Of a DNA stretch of 64,000 nt, positions 1-11,700 are shown one piece after another. The DNA comes from Phoronis australis (taxonomy: Eukaryota > Phoronida > Phoronidae): NCBI GenBank assembly GCA_002633005.1, contig NMRA01000064.1:543895-607894 (forward strand), given 5' to 3'. The notes under the pieces are model-generated. The model was not told the origin of the DNA and did no database searches. It was given only the letters and a program-made list of their open reading frames with translations. Both the position numbers and the translations under genes were made by a program. The stretch's first letter is position 1. The number at the start of each line of letters is the position of its first letter.

Positions 1-557
1 TTTTTGACAATATTGGACAAGACAACTAGTTCTTGTCTGTCAATCATCTAAGTTCTTAACAGGTCCTCCTGGAGGCAATTTGTTTGCAAGTGTTGGATTT
101 TATATTTTAACCTATTAAAAATAATTAAAAAATTATGGGTCATGGGTTGGAGAAATAAATGAAAAATATGGGCGGTGGGTACGAAATAAAAGTGCCTTCC
201 CCCCCTCCCATACAGATTTTGCTGGAACAGCCCTAAGTAATGTGATTATTTTAGATTCTGATTGGTTCACAGGACAAAAATGAACCCAGTCATCTAACAG
301 TCTAATTTATTGAGTTATAGTTTGTCTACACAAGTATGTTTCTACTGATCTTTGTCAAGGTGTGAATGCGGAAGGAAAAATTTGAAAACCATATTTGTTA
401 ACTCAGTTGTAGAGTAGATGCATGTCACTTGATTCATATGATTAGAATATACAAAAGTAAAATAAATAGCTAATTCATGCCTTCCATGCTATAAAAATCA
501 ATATACTTCTGGTGTAGGAGAATGCTGGCAAGACAGGTAAATTTGTCTTACTTTCAG

Positions 558-619
558 GCTAGTTCAAAAGTGAGATCACTGAGAAAGGAACTTCTCCAAA
601 TACAACGTGAAAGCTCTGC
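558..619 (+). CDS. Coiled-coil protein, third-last coding exon
   Basis: Acceptor CAG at 555-557 and donor GTAAGT from 620. Encodes ASSKVRSLRKELLQIQRESS plus two bases of a split Ala codon. Confidence 0.7.
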
Positions 620-2165
620 GTAAGTATCTTGGTTATAGAAAAGCAGAAACAAGTCATTGCATCACGACTGATGAGTTTTTTCTTCACCTGTTGACCGCGT
701 CGTCGTCTCGGGTAGTGAAAGATTTGAAACTATGTAAAAATGAGGAGACATACATTGCTAAAGATGTCTTTATTTCAAGATGGCTTCCTCATCTTGCGTG
801 GAACCCAATAGGTGCCAGTAGCTTACAATAACCTTTTTCTGATTTGTTGATGACCTGATGAAATATGCCTTGTGGCTAGATGGCAGTAAGGTAATTTTGT
901 GGACAGTGATGTGAATGGATTTAATGCAGAGGGACATTTTCTAGTGTTTTTTACAAATTGTATGCACTGCTGTGCAGTGAAAATATTTGAATGATTCACC
1001 CAAAGATGTTTAACATCTTAAAATGTCCATTAATGGGAGAAATTACATTTAATCCGTCAATTCAGCCACTCCCAACACTAAAGTGTCCCCACGCTGGTGA
1101 ACAAATGTGTATAAATTGCAGTCCTCAAACTACTGCATTTTGTATTGTTTTGTAGCCTTGCTTGGCAGTCATGTCTTCAATAAAATTTTTCTTTTCTGAA
1201 GTTCACTGGTAGTCACCCTGCGTGTTTCGGAAGCGTACGCTTTGTTGGTTTCATAATCAACAGCATTCATATAGCTACGCGTTCTACATCTATGAATACT
1301 TTTCAGATTAAAAAGTGAGTTAAGGAGAAAGAAGGCTGAGCACGAAGCAACAAACACTGAGTCAAAGAAAATGATTTCACTGAGTAAATGGATGGAGAGT
1401 TTTCAACAGACTGTACGTGGACACGAACAAGATGTTCGTGAACAAGAATTGGTAAGATACACAAGTCATTGCTCTGCTTACATAGCTGAAACTGGCAATA
1501 CTTGCTCAATTTAGAACATACTTCCAAGTTAAAACAGATTTGGTGGGAAAGAGGAATTTTTGTTGTCCAGTTGTGCAAAACTTTATATGTGGATAGAATA
1601 CGTTATTGATAAGGTTTACCATGCATATTCAAGCATAGACTAGTTTTTATCAAAAAGAAAATAAACCATAATTTTTGCTCTGACACCCAAACTATCTTGT
1701 CTGGGACATTTTCAAATCTATGACTATTTTTTGCAGGAAACCATCATTTGGAACGTTTTTTTTTGATGAATGATATTTTGTCACCGTTAAATGTTTTGTT
1801 GCTGATAACTAAGGTCTGACACTGATATGTCTGCAGTATTACAACAGTCAGCTCAGGGTTCAAGAACTCTGGTTCTTAACCTTTGCCAATATTCATACAA
1901 CTCACGATATTTTAGTTTCATCAACGCGAAACTTGCACATCGTATGTAACTTTAGTGACGTTGCTGCCTTCTCAGCCATCCAGAGCACTTACGCTATCAT
2001 GAACATGTAATTTTACTAAACTCTCAATATTGTTTCCTTCAGGAATACGACCACGAAGACAATGCAGAGGCGCTGCTGTTAGAAGCAAAGATCAATCTCG
2101 AGTCTATGCAGAAGCTGAGGGTTTATAATGACAAACTGGATGAATGCTTATCATCCAATGGTTGA
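558..2165 (+). CDS. 3' end of an unrecognised coiled-coil protein (three terminal coding exons)
   Basis: Three exons join in frame: 558-619, 1307-1451 and 2043-2165, stop TGA at 2163-2165. Each has AG before and GT after (donors at 620 and 1452), and the phases agree (2, then 0). They encode about 109 residues, nearly all charged or helix-forming, with heptad-like spacing (SLRKELLQIQRES, then LKSELRRKKAEHEA, then EALLLEAKINLESMQKLRVYNDKLDE), so a C-terminal coiled coil is seen directly. The 5' part of the gene lies left of the window; bases 1-557 are intron with nothing else recognised. I do not recognise the family. Short charged tails like this occur in kinetochore, centrosome and cytoskeletal proteins, but that is only a guess. 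The exon structure is well supported; the function is unknown. Confidence 0.75.
1307..1451 (+). CDS. Coiled-coil protein, penultimate coding exon
   Basis: Acceptor TTTTCAG ends at 1306 and donor GTAAGA starts at 1452. The first base completes the split Ala codon; 48 codons follow, very rich in Glu, Lys and Gln, ending VREQEL. Confidence 0.75.
2043..2165 (+). CDS. Coiled-coil protein, terminal coding exon
   Basis: Acceptor CTTCAG ends at 2042. Forty codons (EYDHEDNAEALLLE to KLDECLSSNG), then TGA. Confidence 0.75.
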   Translation, partial: EYDHEDNAEALLLEAKINLESMQKLRVYNDKLDECLSSNG

Positions 2166-2207
2166 CTCATCAATATGTTGATGGTGTGCTTGTTATTGTG
2201 TTTTGTA

Positions 2208-2213
2208 AATAAA
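2208..2213 (+). terminator. Polyadenylation signal of the coiled-coil gene
   Basis: AATAAA lies 43 bases after the stop codon, so the 3'UTR is very short. Confidence 0.7.
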
Positions 2214-2230
2214 GATGTTTATTTAACACA

Positions 2231-2236
2231 TTTATT
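2231..2236 (-). terminator. Probable polyadenylation signal of ATAD5
   Basis: TTTATT on the plus strand reads AATAAA on the minus strand, about 390 bases after the proposed ATAD5 stop at 2629. It is 18 bases from the signal of the opposing gene, so the two transcripts should overlap by a few bases at their 3' ends. Confidence 0.5.
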
Positions 2237-2628
2237 GTCATTCTCCAACAATCACATGCATATACATTTACATTAATTAAATTTACCCAGGTTTTAGTAG
2301 TCATTAATTAATATGAACAATGTACGTTAAATAACACACACCACTCATGTATTGCTGAACAACCAGCATTATATATTGTCTATACAGAGCGAGTTTGTAC
2401 AATTTATCACAGTGCTTCCAGTAACATCTATATGTAATTATCAATGGAGTGCTGCTGACCAACCAGCATTACACTTACATGGTCTATAGAGAGTTACAGC
2501 GCTAAAACTGACCACTGAATGTGATCAACACACATTCTAATAGTACCTCGTTAACTGGCTGCCCAGAACTACCAAATAAGGTTTATATGGGCACACTATA
2601 TTATTTATCTTGTCACACATGAGTCGTT

Positions 2629-2701
2629 CTACAGAAGACAGCCATGACAATGAATCTGATGTGATCCTCCAGCATACGAAGAATAAGCATTCAAAAGATA
2701 C
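2629..2701 (-). CDS. ATAD5: ATAD5 exon 19 (last coding exon)
   Basis: Acceptor CTGTCAG, then 23 codons (Arg completed, YLLNAYSSYAGG to HCHGCLL) and TAG. Vertebrate ATAD5 has RRFLHYLEG at this point, so RRYLLNAY fits. It is short and weakly conserved, hence lower confidence. Confidence 0.6.
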
Positions 2702-5700
2702 CTGACAGTCCGACACTTGGCGCCAGTCATTTGTTACAACAGGACATAATGTCACTATAAACCATATTCCGACATCAGACACCATGGGGGGGTGTTGGTT
2801 TCTGATGTCGGACTTTCTTCACAGGCATCTTTTGTCTTAGAAAGCGGCACCATCTTATTCTTTGTTCGAATTGAAATTGATAACTAATATTGACATGAAA
2901 TCGTACTGCTTTAATGGTTGATACTAAGCTGCCATAACAACCAACTGTAATAAGTGTGGACAGTTCATCTCTAGTTCAGAAATTGTTTCTAATTTGAGAA
3001 ACAAACACGAGATTAATTTTAAAATGATACAAGGGGCTGGTTTATTTCACCTTTGATAACTGTTTATTGAACTTGCTGAGAACTAAACTCTAAGCTGGTG
3101 ATGCTGGTGTATTTGAGGTCTTTAATGGATACATAAAATAACTAGTCAATCTGTCACCACGAAGACGTTTTAATTAAATGATGAGCACAATAATTCCATG
3201 AGCGCTGGCTTGAGAATGAGCCCAGAATTTGTTAGATAGTGCATGAACCTGTAAATAAAAGGGTCGGACGCGTTAAAACACACCTTGCAGAAGTGGATTT
3301 TTGCGAAATATTTACCCAAATAAATCCGAAGCCTTCAAGATTTGTGAAAACCACCCTTCAACAGCTTTCACAACTTAACCTCAACAATTTATACTCTATA
3401 TTATTACACGACCAAATACCTGTGTCCTGTGATTAGCTAAAACACAGTACGTTGACTTCTGTTAGGTGATGTTGACCAGCTAGCTGTTTGAAAATGGGTA
3501 ATTAGCACTGAGGGCCACATTTTGTAGCAACTTCCACGCAACCCAAGCACACTTTACACTATAAGAATGCCTACCTGCGTTTCACTTTAGCTACTTCACG
3601 GCTTTGTTCAGTTTTACATATCTGCCTCAGGGCTGGGACGTAGTCGGTAGAGACACCATATGAGGGTCTCCGGGCAATCTCTGGTAGCAGGCGCTGCACA
3701 CTTTCCACCATCTTCAGATTGGAAGCCAACAGACTGTAAAAGCATGGAGTTTAGGAATCGGTTTTGGTTATTGTCAGTCACACAAATATCAGTTACAAGA
3801 GAGCGTACAATCACATCCCGCATTGCACAACTAGTGTTGTTATTGTGTTTGGACACAAGTGTAAATTAGGGGGTATTGCTTTATGATGACTTTGCATTTA
3901 TCAAAACAAACAATGTCAGTTAATGCTTATAGTTTCCGTGACTGTACTGTGTTAAGGGTGGGGCTGGCAGTATTTTTTGGCATGTTGAAGAACTTGTAGA
4001 CTTCTGGACTTGGGAAGGCATGTGAGTCGCATTTGGCCTTAAATGATGAACTTAGGGAGGCAAACTCACAGAGAAACAGAATTAATAAAACATATGGCAG
4101 TAATTAAGCTTTAAATCTTGGTAAACATGCACAAAATGCAAAAGGGCTTTCTTTTGATCACAACTTGAAGGAACTTTCCATAACGCTGCATGTTGACCTA
4201 ACTTCAAATCCCCATTTCTGAGCTGGATACTAATTTGATCATTTGTCAATGATTCAGCAATTGTTAGAAATCAAGGAATGCTTTCCTTAACAAAAACAAT
4301 TGAGCTAAATTTCATTGACAGAGAATTATTAAACTGTTTCCAAAGAACTTAACCGACGAACATGAAAAATATGACAGTTGACCAAGCAGATACTCTCAAT
4401 CAATGGCGAAATAAGAATCCTAGTTTTTTGTATTAAGGTTACATGTACCCCTAATTAAATTTTTTCTTGAAATAGCTAAGTACCTAGCGACAGTCAATTC
4501 TTACAAGTGCATATTTTCTGAAACAAGGAATTGAAACAAACCTAATCATGTCATTCACAACACTACCATTCTCGTACTAATGTGAGCATGCATTTTCAGC
4601 AAAATGTTGTTTTTATGAAAGGGACATTGATACAGAAAGTCTCCACCAGAATTCACCAAATTTTCTGTATTAAAACTTTGGTAGAACTGTTCAAAAACCA
4701 TGTCTTCTGGGATATTTCATGTAGTTAGTGCAGATATTTTTAATGGTGCTTTTGTGAAATAGTGATACACATAACCTTAAAGGAGCATGCCACCCAAAAA
4801 ACAACCTAATTTGTATCAATTTAGGTCGAGTAGTTCTACTCCATAACGACACGTACGGTTGCGTTACCTGACACCTGACGGCAGACGGAGGTGTTGAAAT
4901 TATCCAATGACGTCATCGGTTTCACACGCAGTCTGTTCAGCAGTTCACAACACGGGTTACTGGTGTCAGCTTATCGCTTGAAGTCATCGTTTAACACCAA
5001 TAAATCATCAAACTTCGATGTAAAACCCTTAAAATCACACCGAATTCTTATAAAAACGTGTTGTTCTATTTCGCTCTTACGGATTTATTGGTATTTTGAC
5101 ACACCGTAGCCTACAAAGTTCGGCAGTCCAATAAGGTCCGTAGCAGGAGTTTGGGGTCGGACTAAATAATTTTGAAGTATTTTCCTTGAGATACAGACAG
5201 GAGAACCTAGATCTGTGTTGTTTAGACTTGAGATTTTTTGAGTTCTAAACACAAAACGCTTGTTATCCTGGCCAGTGGCTCGGAGCACGATCAGGCTCGT
5301 CGCGGCCGGTCGGATTGACTCGTTATCCCCGACAGTGGCTCGGAAACTGATCAGACATCGCGAACATAAACCAGCCAAAGTTCAGTGGAAACTAAACTTT
5401 CATTCAAGAAAATACTTTTCTAGTGAAACAAAGTAATGTGCACCTGATTATGTTGGTGAATTAGCAGCCATGAAACTGCAAATCTACTTACTCGTCGGGG
5501 GCCGCAGCGAATTCAGGTTTCGCTTTGGCCACAGCACCGTCAGGGCATGCAGAAGATGTACATTGACAATCATTATTTGAGTAATGTAAATGTAAATAAA
5601 GATTCCCCTAACACCTGGCCGTGGGATGGAAATTGAGTTGTTTCACAACAGTTTCTGCCAGCAAAACACTAAATTAGCATGAGCTCACACGGCCTGGGTG

Positions 5701-8700
5701 TCCTGTCAATTATAGTTTTATTGCACCTAAAGCCGGTAACGCAGTTATTTATTCAATGCTGGCTTCTCAAATCATTTGCACTCACGAACAGTCCAAAGGC
5801 ATTACAAATTGCATCTCAATGAGACAGACTTTGTTTCAGTTTTATGTTTTATATAGGTATTGGTTAGGGTGAGAATAATTCATTTTGCATGCAAACGGAA
5901 CGCTCACAACGCCAACATGGCAACTCGCAATCCCGACTTAGGACGAGCTAGATCTCATCAGTCCCGACTTCGCAGGTGGATCGTTAAGTTTTACAGGCTA
6001 TCAATTAAAACAGGAATACAGTGATGAAGAAATACTAGAGAGGCGCCGTGAACAAGCTCAGACAACGGACCGTATGGAGTTATTTGGTAAGCCGGCATTC
6101 GTCAGGCACGGTCGACGTCTGCAGGCCACAGACAGGGAGATGTTTCACGGCCTCATACTTGCTATTTACAGCGTACATTTCATTCTTCACTACCATGAGC
6201 CATTTTCCAAGCATTTCGGACTCTCGAGGAAGTAAAAAAAAAACGTTATACCCGCTTTCCTCGCAGCTGCTTAGTTCGCACAAGCGAGAACGATGCACCG
6301 CAACATAGCGGCACTCACTCTGCATATGAACCACTGACGTCGCTAGAGTCGTTTCTCACCTTCCTCACAGGTTAACGCGACACCTCTTGGCAAGGTAAGG
6401 TCGACTGTATGCGAGGCGATGTAGATATAGACCGACTAAGACGGTAAAAAGACTAATGAAATCGGGTGGCATTCTCCTTTAAGGTGAACAAACAAACCAC
6501 TCACCTTTCATCATGACGTCGAGTCAGTTGAAAGGTCCCACCCTCAGTCTCTATTGGAATAACTAGTCTGTCCTTTGCGTTACTGTTAGCAGCACTGCAC
6601 TTGTCCAGTGCACATTGCAAATTCTCACAACACTTTTTCAACTGTCCACATTTAATGCATGCAGACACTTCTGTTATCTGACCGGCCAGCGGCCAATAAG
6701 AATCATCTTGTCGAGTCATATGATCAGCATTGCCAGGCAACAAATTGTTTACTGTGTCTGTCGACTGACTACTTCCCAAATAAGACACTAAATAAGAGTC
6801 ACAGAACGAGAATGTGTCATACAGGTCAGCCAAAGCTCCAAGAGAACTGCAAAGAATATTTTTACCCACGTCATCATTTTTCATTTGACCCTCCTCTTTA
6901 ACTGCACCAAGCTCACTCTTGGCCTTTGCACATGCTTGGGGTTGTGACAATGATAAAAACCCATCGCTCGAGCCTTCGCTGTCGTACAAGTCGTTCAGTA
7001 TCCGGCTACGTTTTGGCTTGGCATCATCGTGACTACCAGGCACGGACTGACTGACTGCTGAACTGTGTACCACAATCTTGGGTAGAGGAAGCAGGTCGGC
7101 CATATTTGAGTACAAGATGTCACCGCCAACAGTAGGAAATGGTGGGGGCCCGCGTCCAATGTCCTGATGAACACACTCCTACAAGAAGAAAGTCATATAT
7201 AGAAATAAAAGTGATTAATATTCTACTTCGAGTAACAAGATACAGCTGTACTAAAAATTTAGTCATAAACTGCACAATTACAAGTTGACTTAGGTCAGGT
7301 CAGATTATACGGCTACTCTTTTCTCATCTGCGTCACCTTGAATGGTGCTCACCATAGTGTTTTATCAAGAACATATCAAGAACAAAGCCCTTTTAGAAAA
7401 TGCCAAAATGCTAGTTAATGATTTCACTTTCATTATAATTTCAAAAATACATCATTTGGCATTAGACCATAAAATAAGGTTAGTTAATGTTAACGTGGAA
7501 TGGATCGCAACTGATAGTTATGATTCAAATGAATACTTAAGAGGCAAAAGTGGTCTAGCAATTCCTCTGTGCAGCAATCGTTCACACAGTGAATGATTTT
7601 CGATTCAATCTGCCTTTGATGAAATCAAGAAACAGTTGCCAAGACAGCTAATGAAAAGAGATGTACACATCCCTAAAATATTGCCTGTATACCCATGTCT
7701 TACTACCACAATTCTCACCACGAAACGGTGGCAGGTAAATAATTCATTTTTTCAATATTTTGTTGTAGAAGCCCTTCATATTTGTTGCAAAAGTACTCCC
7801 ATTTTACGATTGAAAAATTTGTAAATCAAATTGCATAAAATGTTTCCAGTAGAGCAGATATTTCACGGTCAGCCACACGAGAGGAAACAGTGAATTAAAT
7901 TTAAATTTAAACATATAATTAAACTCACTTTTAATCTCTCCAACAGATCCACTGGGCTGCTTCCAATACCCACAATGCTTTGAAAGCTTCCGAAATTCAC
8001 CACTGGGATTTCTTCAAGTGAAACTTTGTTGACGGCTATCAAACTCTTATCATGCTCTAGATTTGACTGTGAACTAGTGTCAAAATCTATCAATGAATTA
8101 TCGCCATCATCGATGATTGGTTGGATTCTACGTCGTTTATTCTTTGGAGCTACAGGGCTATCAGTGATGAGGTTAGACTGGCTGATGTGGTTAGCAATCA
8201 CTTTGTCGCTCGGCGTTTGAGCCCGTTTAACAACACCGCCCCCTGTTGATAACCAAGATTGTAACTGGAGCATCGAGTATCGAATGTCACATCGGCTGGA
8301 CTCGACAACAAGAGCAATATCTTTCGGATCAGTTCTCGCGTTCTCCGCTATGCAAACTGTCTGCAGAAGTGAAGTGATGTTTGTCTGAAAGAAAAGGAGA
8401 CAATGCAGAACAGTGCTTAAGCCTATTTGCCTTCTTCCGACAGGCAAAAATGCACCATGATCTTAAAAATCTTCTTAAGTAGCGCTGCTACTCACAAGAT
8501 CAATATCCCAAAAAGAAAATTCACATGAAAATCAATTATCTGGAATTTTCATTTTATAAGTACACTTTAGCACCAGATCCACTAGTCCACTACAAACATC
8601 ATTCCTTAGTCCACTACAAACAACAAGTCTTACTACAGACTCTGCCTGAGAACTGACTTATCACACTGCGTTAAACTGGGAGAAATGTTCGAGTTCAGTC

Positions 8701-11700
8701 TCAAGTAAAGTTTGGTGGCAACAGGCCCTGGTGACTTTTCACACAATAAATGCTCCCTTTTGACCAAACATCTATTACATAACAGTAGCTAGACCATAAA
8801 TGTTCAAAATACGACAAGCACAAATCAGTGTATTCAATCGTCCTGAAAGACATTGCTCATACACTTGTGAACATACTTCCTCATTATTTAGAAACGCAGC
8901 TCACAAATCTGTGAACTAAATTCATGGGTTCAGAATCTTGTGCCTGCACTCACAAAACATGGGCTACAGACAAACTACCATCAACCAACACATGGAGAGC
9001 AGCAGAGTTTGTGGTCCGTGTTTACAGGGCACAGAGCCGTGTTAATAGTCTGTGTTTACAGGGCACAGAGCCGTGTTAATAGTCCGTGTTTACAGGGGCC
9101 AGAGCTGTGTTTGTGTCCCGTGTTAACAGGGGCCAGAGCCGTGTTAATAGCCTGTGTTTACAGGGCAGAGTCGTGTTAATTGCCTGTGTTTACAGGGCAC
9201 AGAGCCGTGTTAACAGTCTGTGTTTACAGGGCACAGAGCCGTGTTAATAGTCTGTGTTTACAGGGGACAGAGCTATGTTTGTGGTTTGCGGATTGTGTTG
9301 AAAAGTGCTTGAGCAGTGTACACCACCTGCTGGCTGTGTTTACAGGTGACAGAACTATGTTCGTGGTTCACAGATTTTCAAAGGCTCCAGAGCCATGTTT
9401 GTGGTCCATGGACTGTTCAGAGCCATTAGGAGTATGCGGGCCATGTTTACAGCTGTCTCAGTCATGTTTGTGATCCGTGATTGTTAGAAAGTGAGAAACT
9501 GGTTATAAGTTTGTGAGCTGCCTATCTTCATGACCGAGAAATAAACAGTAATTGAAATCAGATGCAGAAGAATAATATTGCTCACCACTGAAGGGGTCTT
9601 ATAGTGGACCAGCTCACACTGGCCATCTATAGGTAACGTGAAGTTTGGGTTGGACGCAGTCAATATGATGGGTTTCTTAGTACTGTTTATCAATGTCTGT
9701 ACAGCTGACCAGAAGCCTTTGTCATCGTCAAAGAGAACGTCAACCTTTAACAAGAAGAAAATGTTACATATTAGTCTTTGGTTTCCAAAGGTTACAGTGA
9801 TTAACTACAGAACGGGCACTTGACTCATGGTGGGTTATGTTCTGGGAATGCCATGGTCACTTCAAAACTTTATATCAGATTTGTGACTCATAAAAATAGC
9901 CGGAATTGACGGAAACTGTAATTTCAGTCGTCAAACAAAACTGAGCAAAAAACTGCAGGCGACACAAATGCCAGTATAATGACATGTCTGTTAAAATGTG
10001 CATCTTCAAAGTACGCTCATAATATGATATGGTCATCTTAATAACCGCATTTATGAAGAGATTATTATATTCAATGTTTTAAAACTTTTATAGCAATTGA
10101 CCGTGTAAATATTAATTTCCAAAATCAGTAACAGCTGACCTCTTCAAACAATATGAGTGAAAGGGAAGACAGGTTGAGTCCCTTGTATGCGATACTGTTA
10201 CTGCTGTCCTGGGAGCTTGCATCTTGCTTGGCTGACAGTTGGCCTGGCTTCCCTGAAAAATGGGAATATTACCTGTAATTTTGCCACATCACTTTTTATT
10301 TCTACACATAACTCAAACTTGATTGAAAACATGCCTGTGCTTCCTGTTGGACAGCTTGATACACACTCGTTCGTAATCTCTACAATTTCCGGTCTTCCGG
10401 TGAGTAGTTGTAAAGCAAATTGCCAATAGACAAAACAAGTTAATATAGTAGCTGTATATTTGTAATATTTGTTTGTAAAGTCTATTGGCAATTTGTTTTA
10501 AACTGCACACTGCAAGATTAGAAATTGTACAGAGAGTATGAGCGATAGTATATCAAGCTGTCCAATGGAAAGTACAGACACATTTTCAACCAAGTTTTCT
10601 GCTACCAAACTATACACAACATTCAACAAAATTCATATGACTGGACCACCATCAATGCAGCCAGAATAAAACAAATATAAAACAGGTGTAATGCCTGAAG
10701 CTAAATTCCAGTTTGGTAGAGAAAATCAGATTTGGAAAATGTGTAACCAAGCAATAAAACAGGAGGACCTGCATTCAGCAGACAATAAAGAAACGTAATC
10801 AGCAGGTAGATGAGTTTTTCTGTTCACAAAAACTGTAGAGCACCTGGAAGCGTTTCATCAACTTTGTGCGCTCACAGCGTGTTGTGAAAGTAGTGTAAAA
10901 ACATAGTCAAACATGAAGACGCAGTTTTGCTTGACATTTGATTGACAGCCAAGGGAACCACAACAGAGAACTCAGTGTCAAAGTTTAGATGCATACCTCA
11001 CAATTTTATCCATTCACATTACAAGGACATCAATCATAGAAGCAATATCTGCATATGCATACAATTGTTGACCCCAGCTCCGCCCCAAAGCTGTTTCATA
11101 AATATCCGGTGAACAAGATTCTCTACCAGGCCTCAAAATCAAATGAAAAGTTATACAACTAAATATTTTAAAAGCCAACATGAGAAAATTTACTACTGAA
11201 TAACCACTTACTTGACGTTTTACTTTTGACACCTTTGGCAGGTGAACTTTTCAGTGTACTTTTAGTCTTTTGGCCATCATCTATCTTCATGTCTTTATTT
11301 GTATTTTTATGCGACTTGGACAAGCTTTTATCACTCGACTTTGAGTCTTCCTTTAAGCTCTTCTTAAAAAATCCAGCGAAAGCAGTTGGTATTTTAGGTT
11401 TCTTAGGTGCAGAAGCTGGTTTTATGTCAAACATACCTGAAAAAGACATGGCCTAGTTAACTTTCAAGTTACCAGGTGATTAAGATGAATGTAAGCTGCA
11501 GTGATAACAGCAGTAAACGTGAAAATTCACGACAAAACCGAAGAAAACAACCCGATACATACTGTCGATAACACCAGTATTGAGACCTTTCCCAGACACT
11601 TGTTGTGACTGCGTAGCCTCCTTCAGTTGTGATAAGATTTGTTTACTGCTACGTTTGCAGGTTGAGTTTACTTCAAATATCTGAAACAGTGAGCAAACAA

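Noticed and set aside
8940-9473. Cys-rich open frames with FTGHRAVL-type repeats
   Set aside because: Produced by the 34-bp minisatellite inside an ATAD5 intron.
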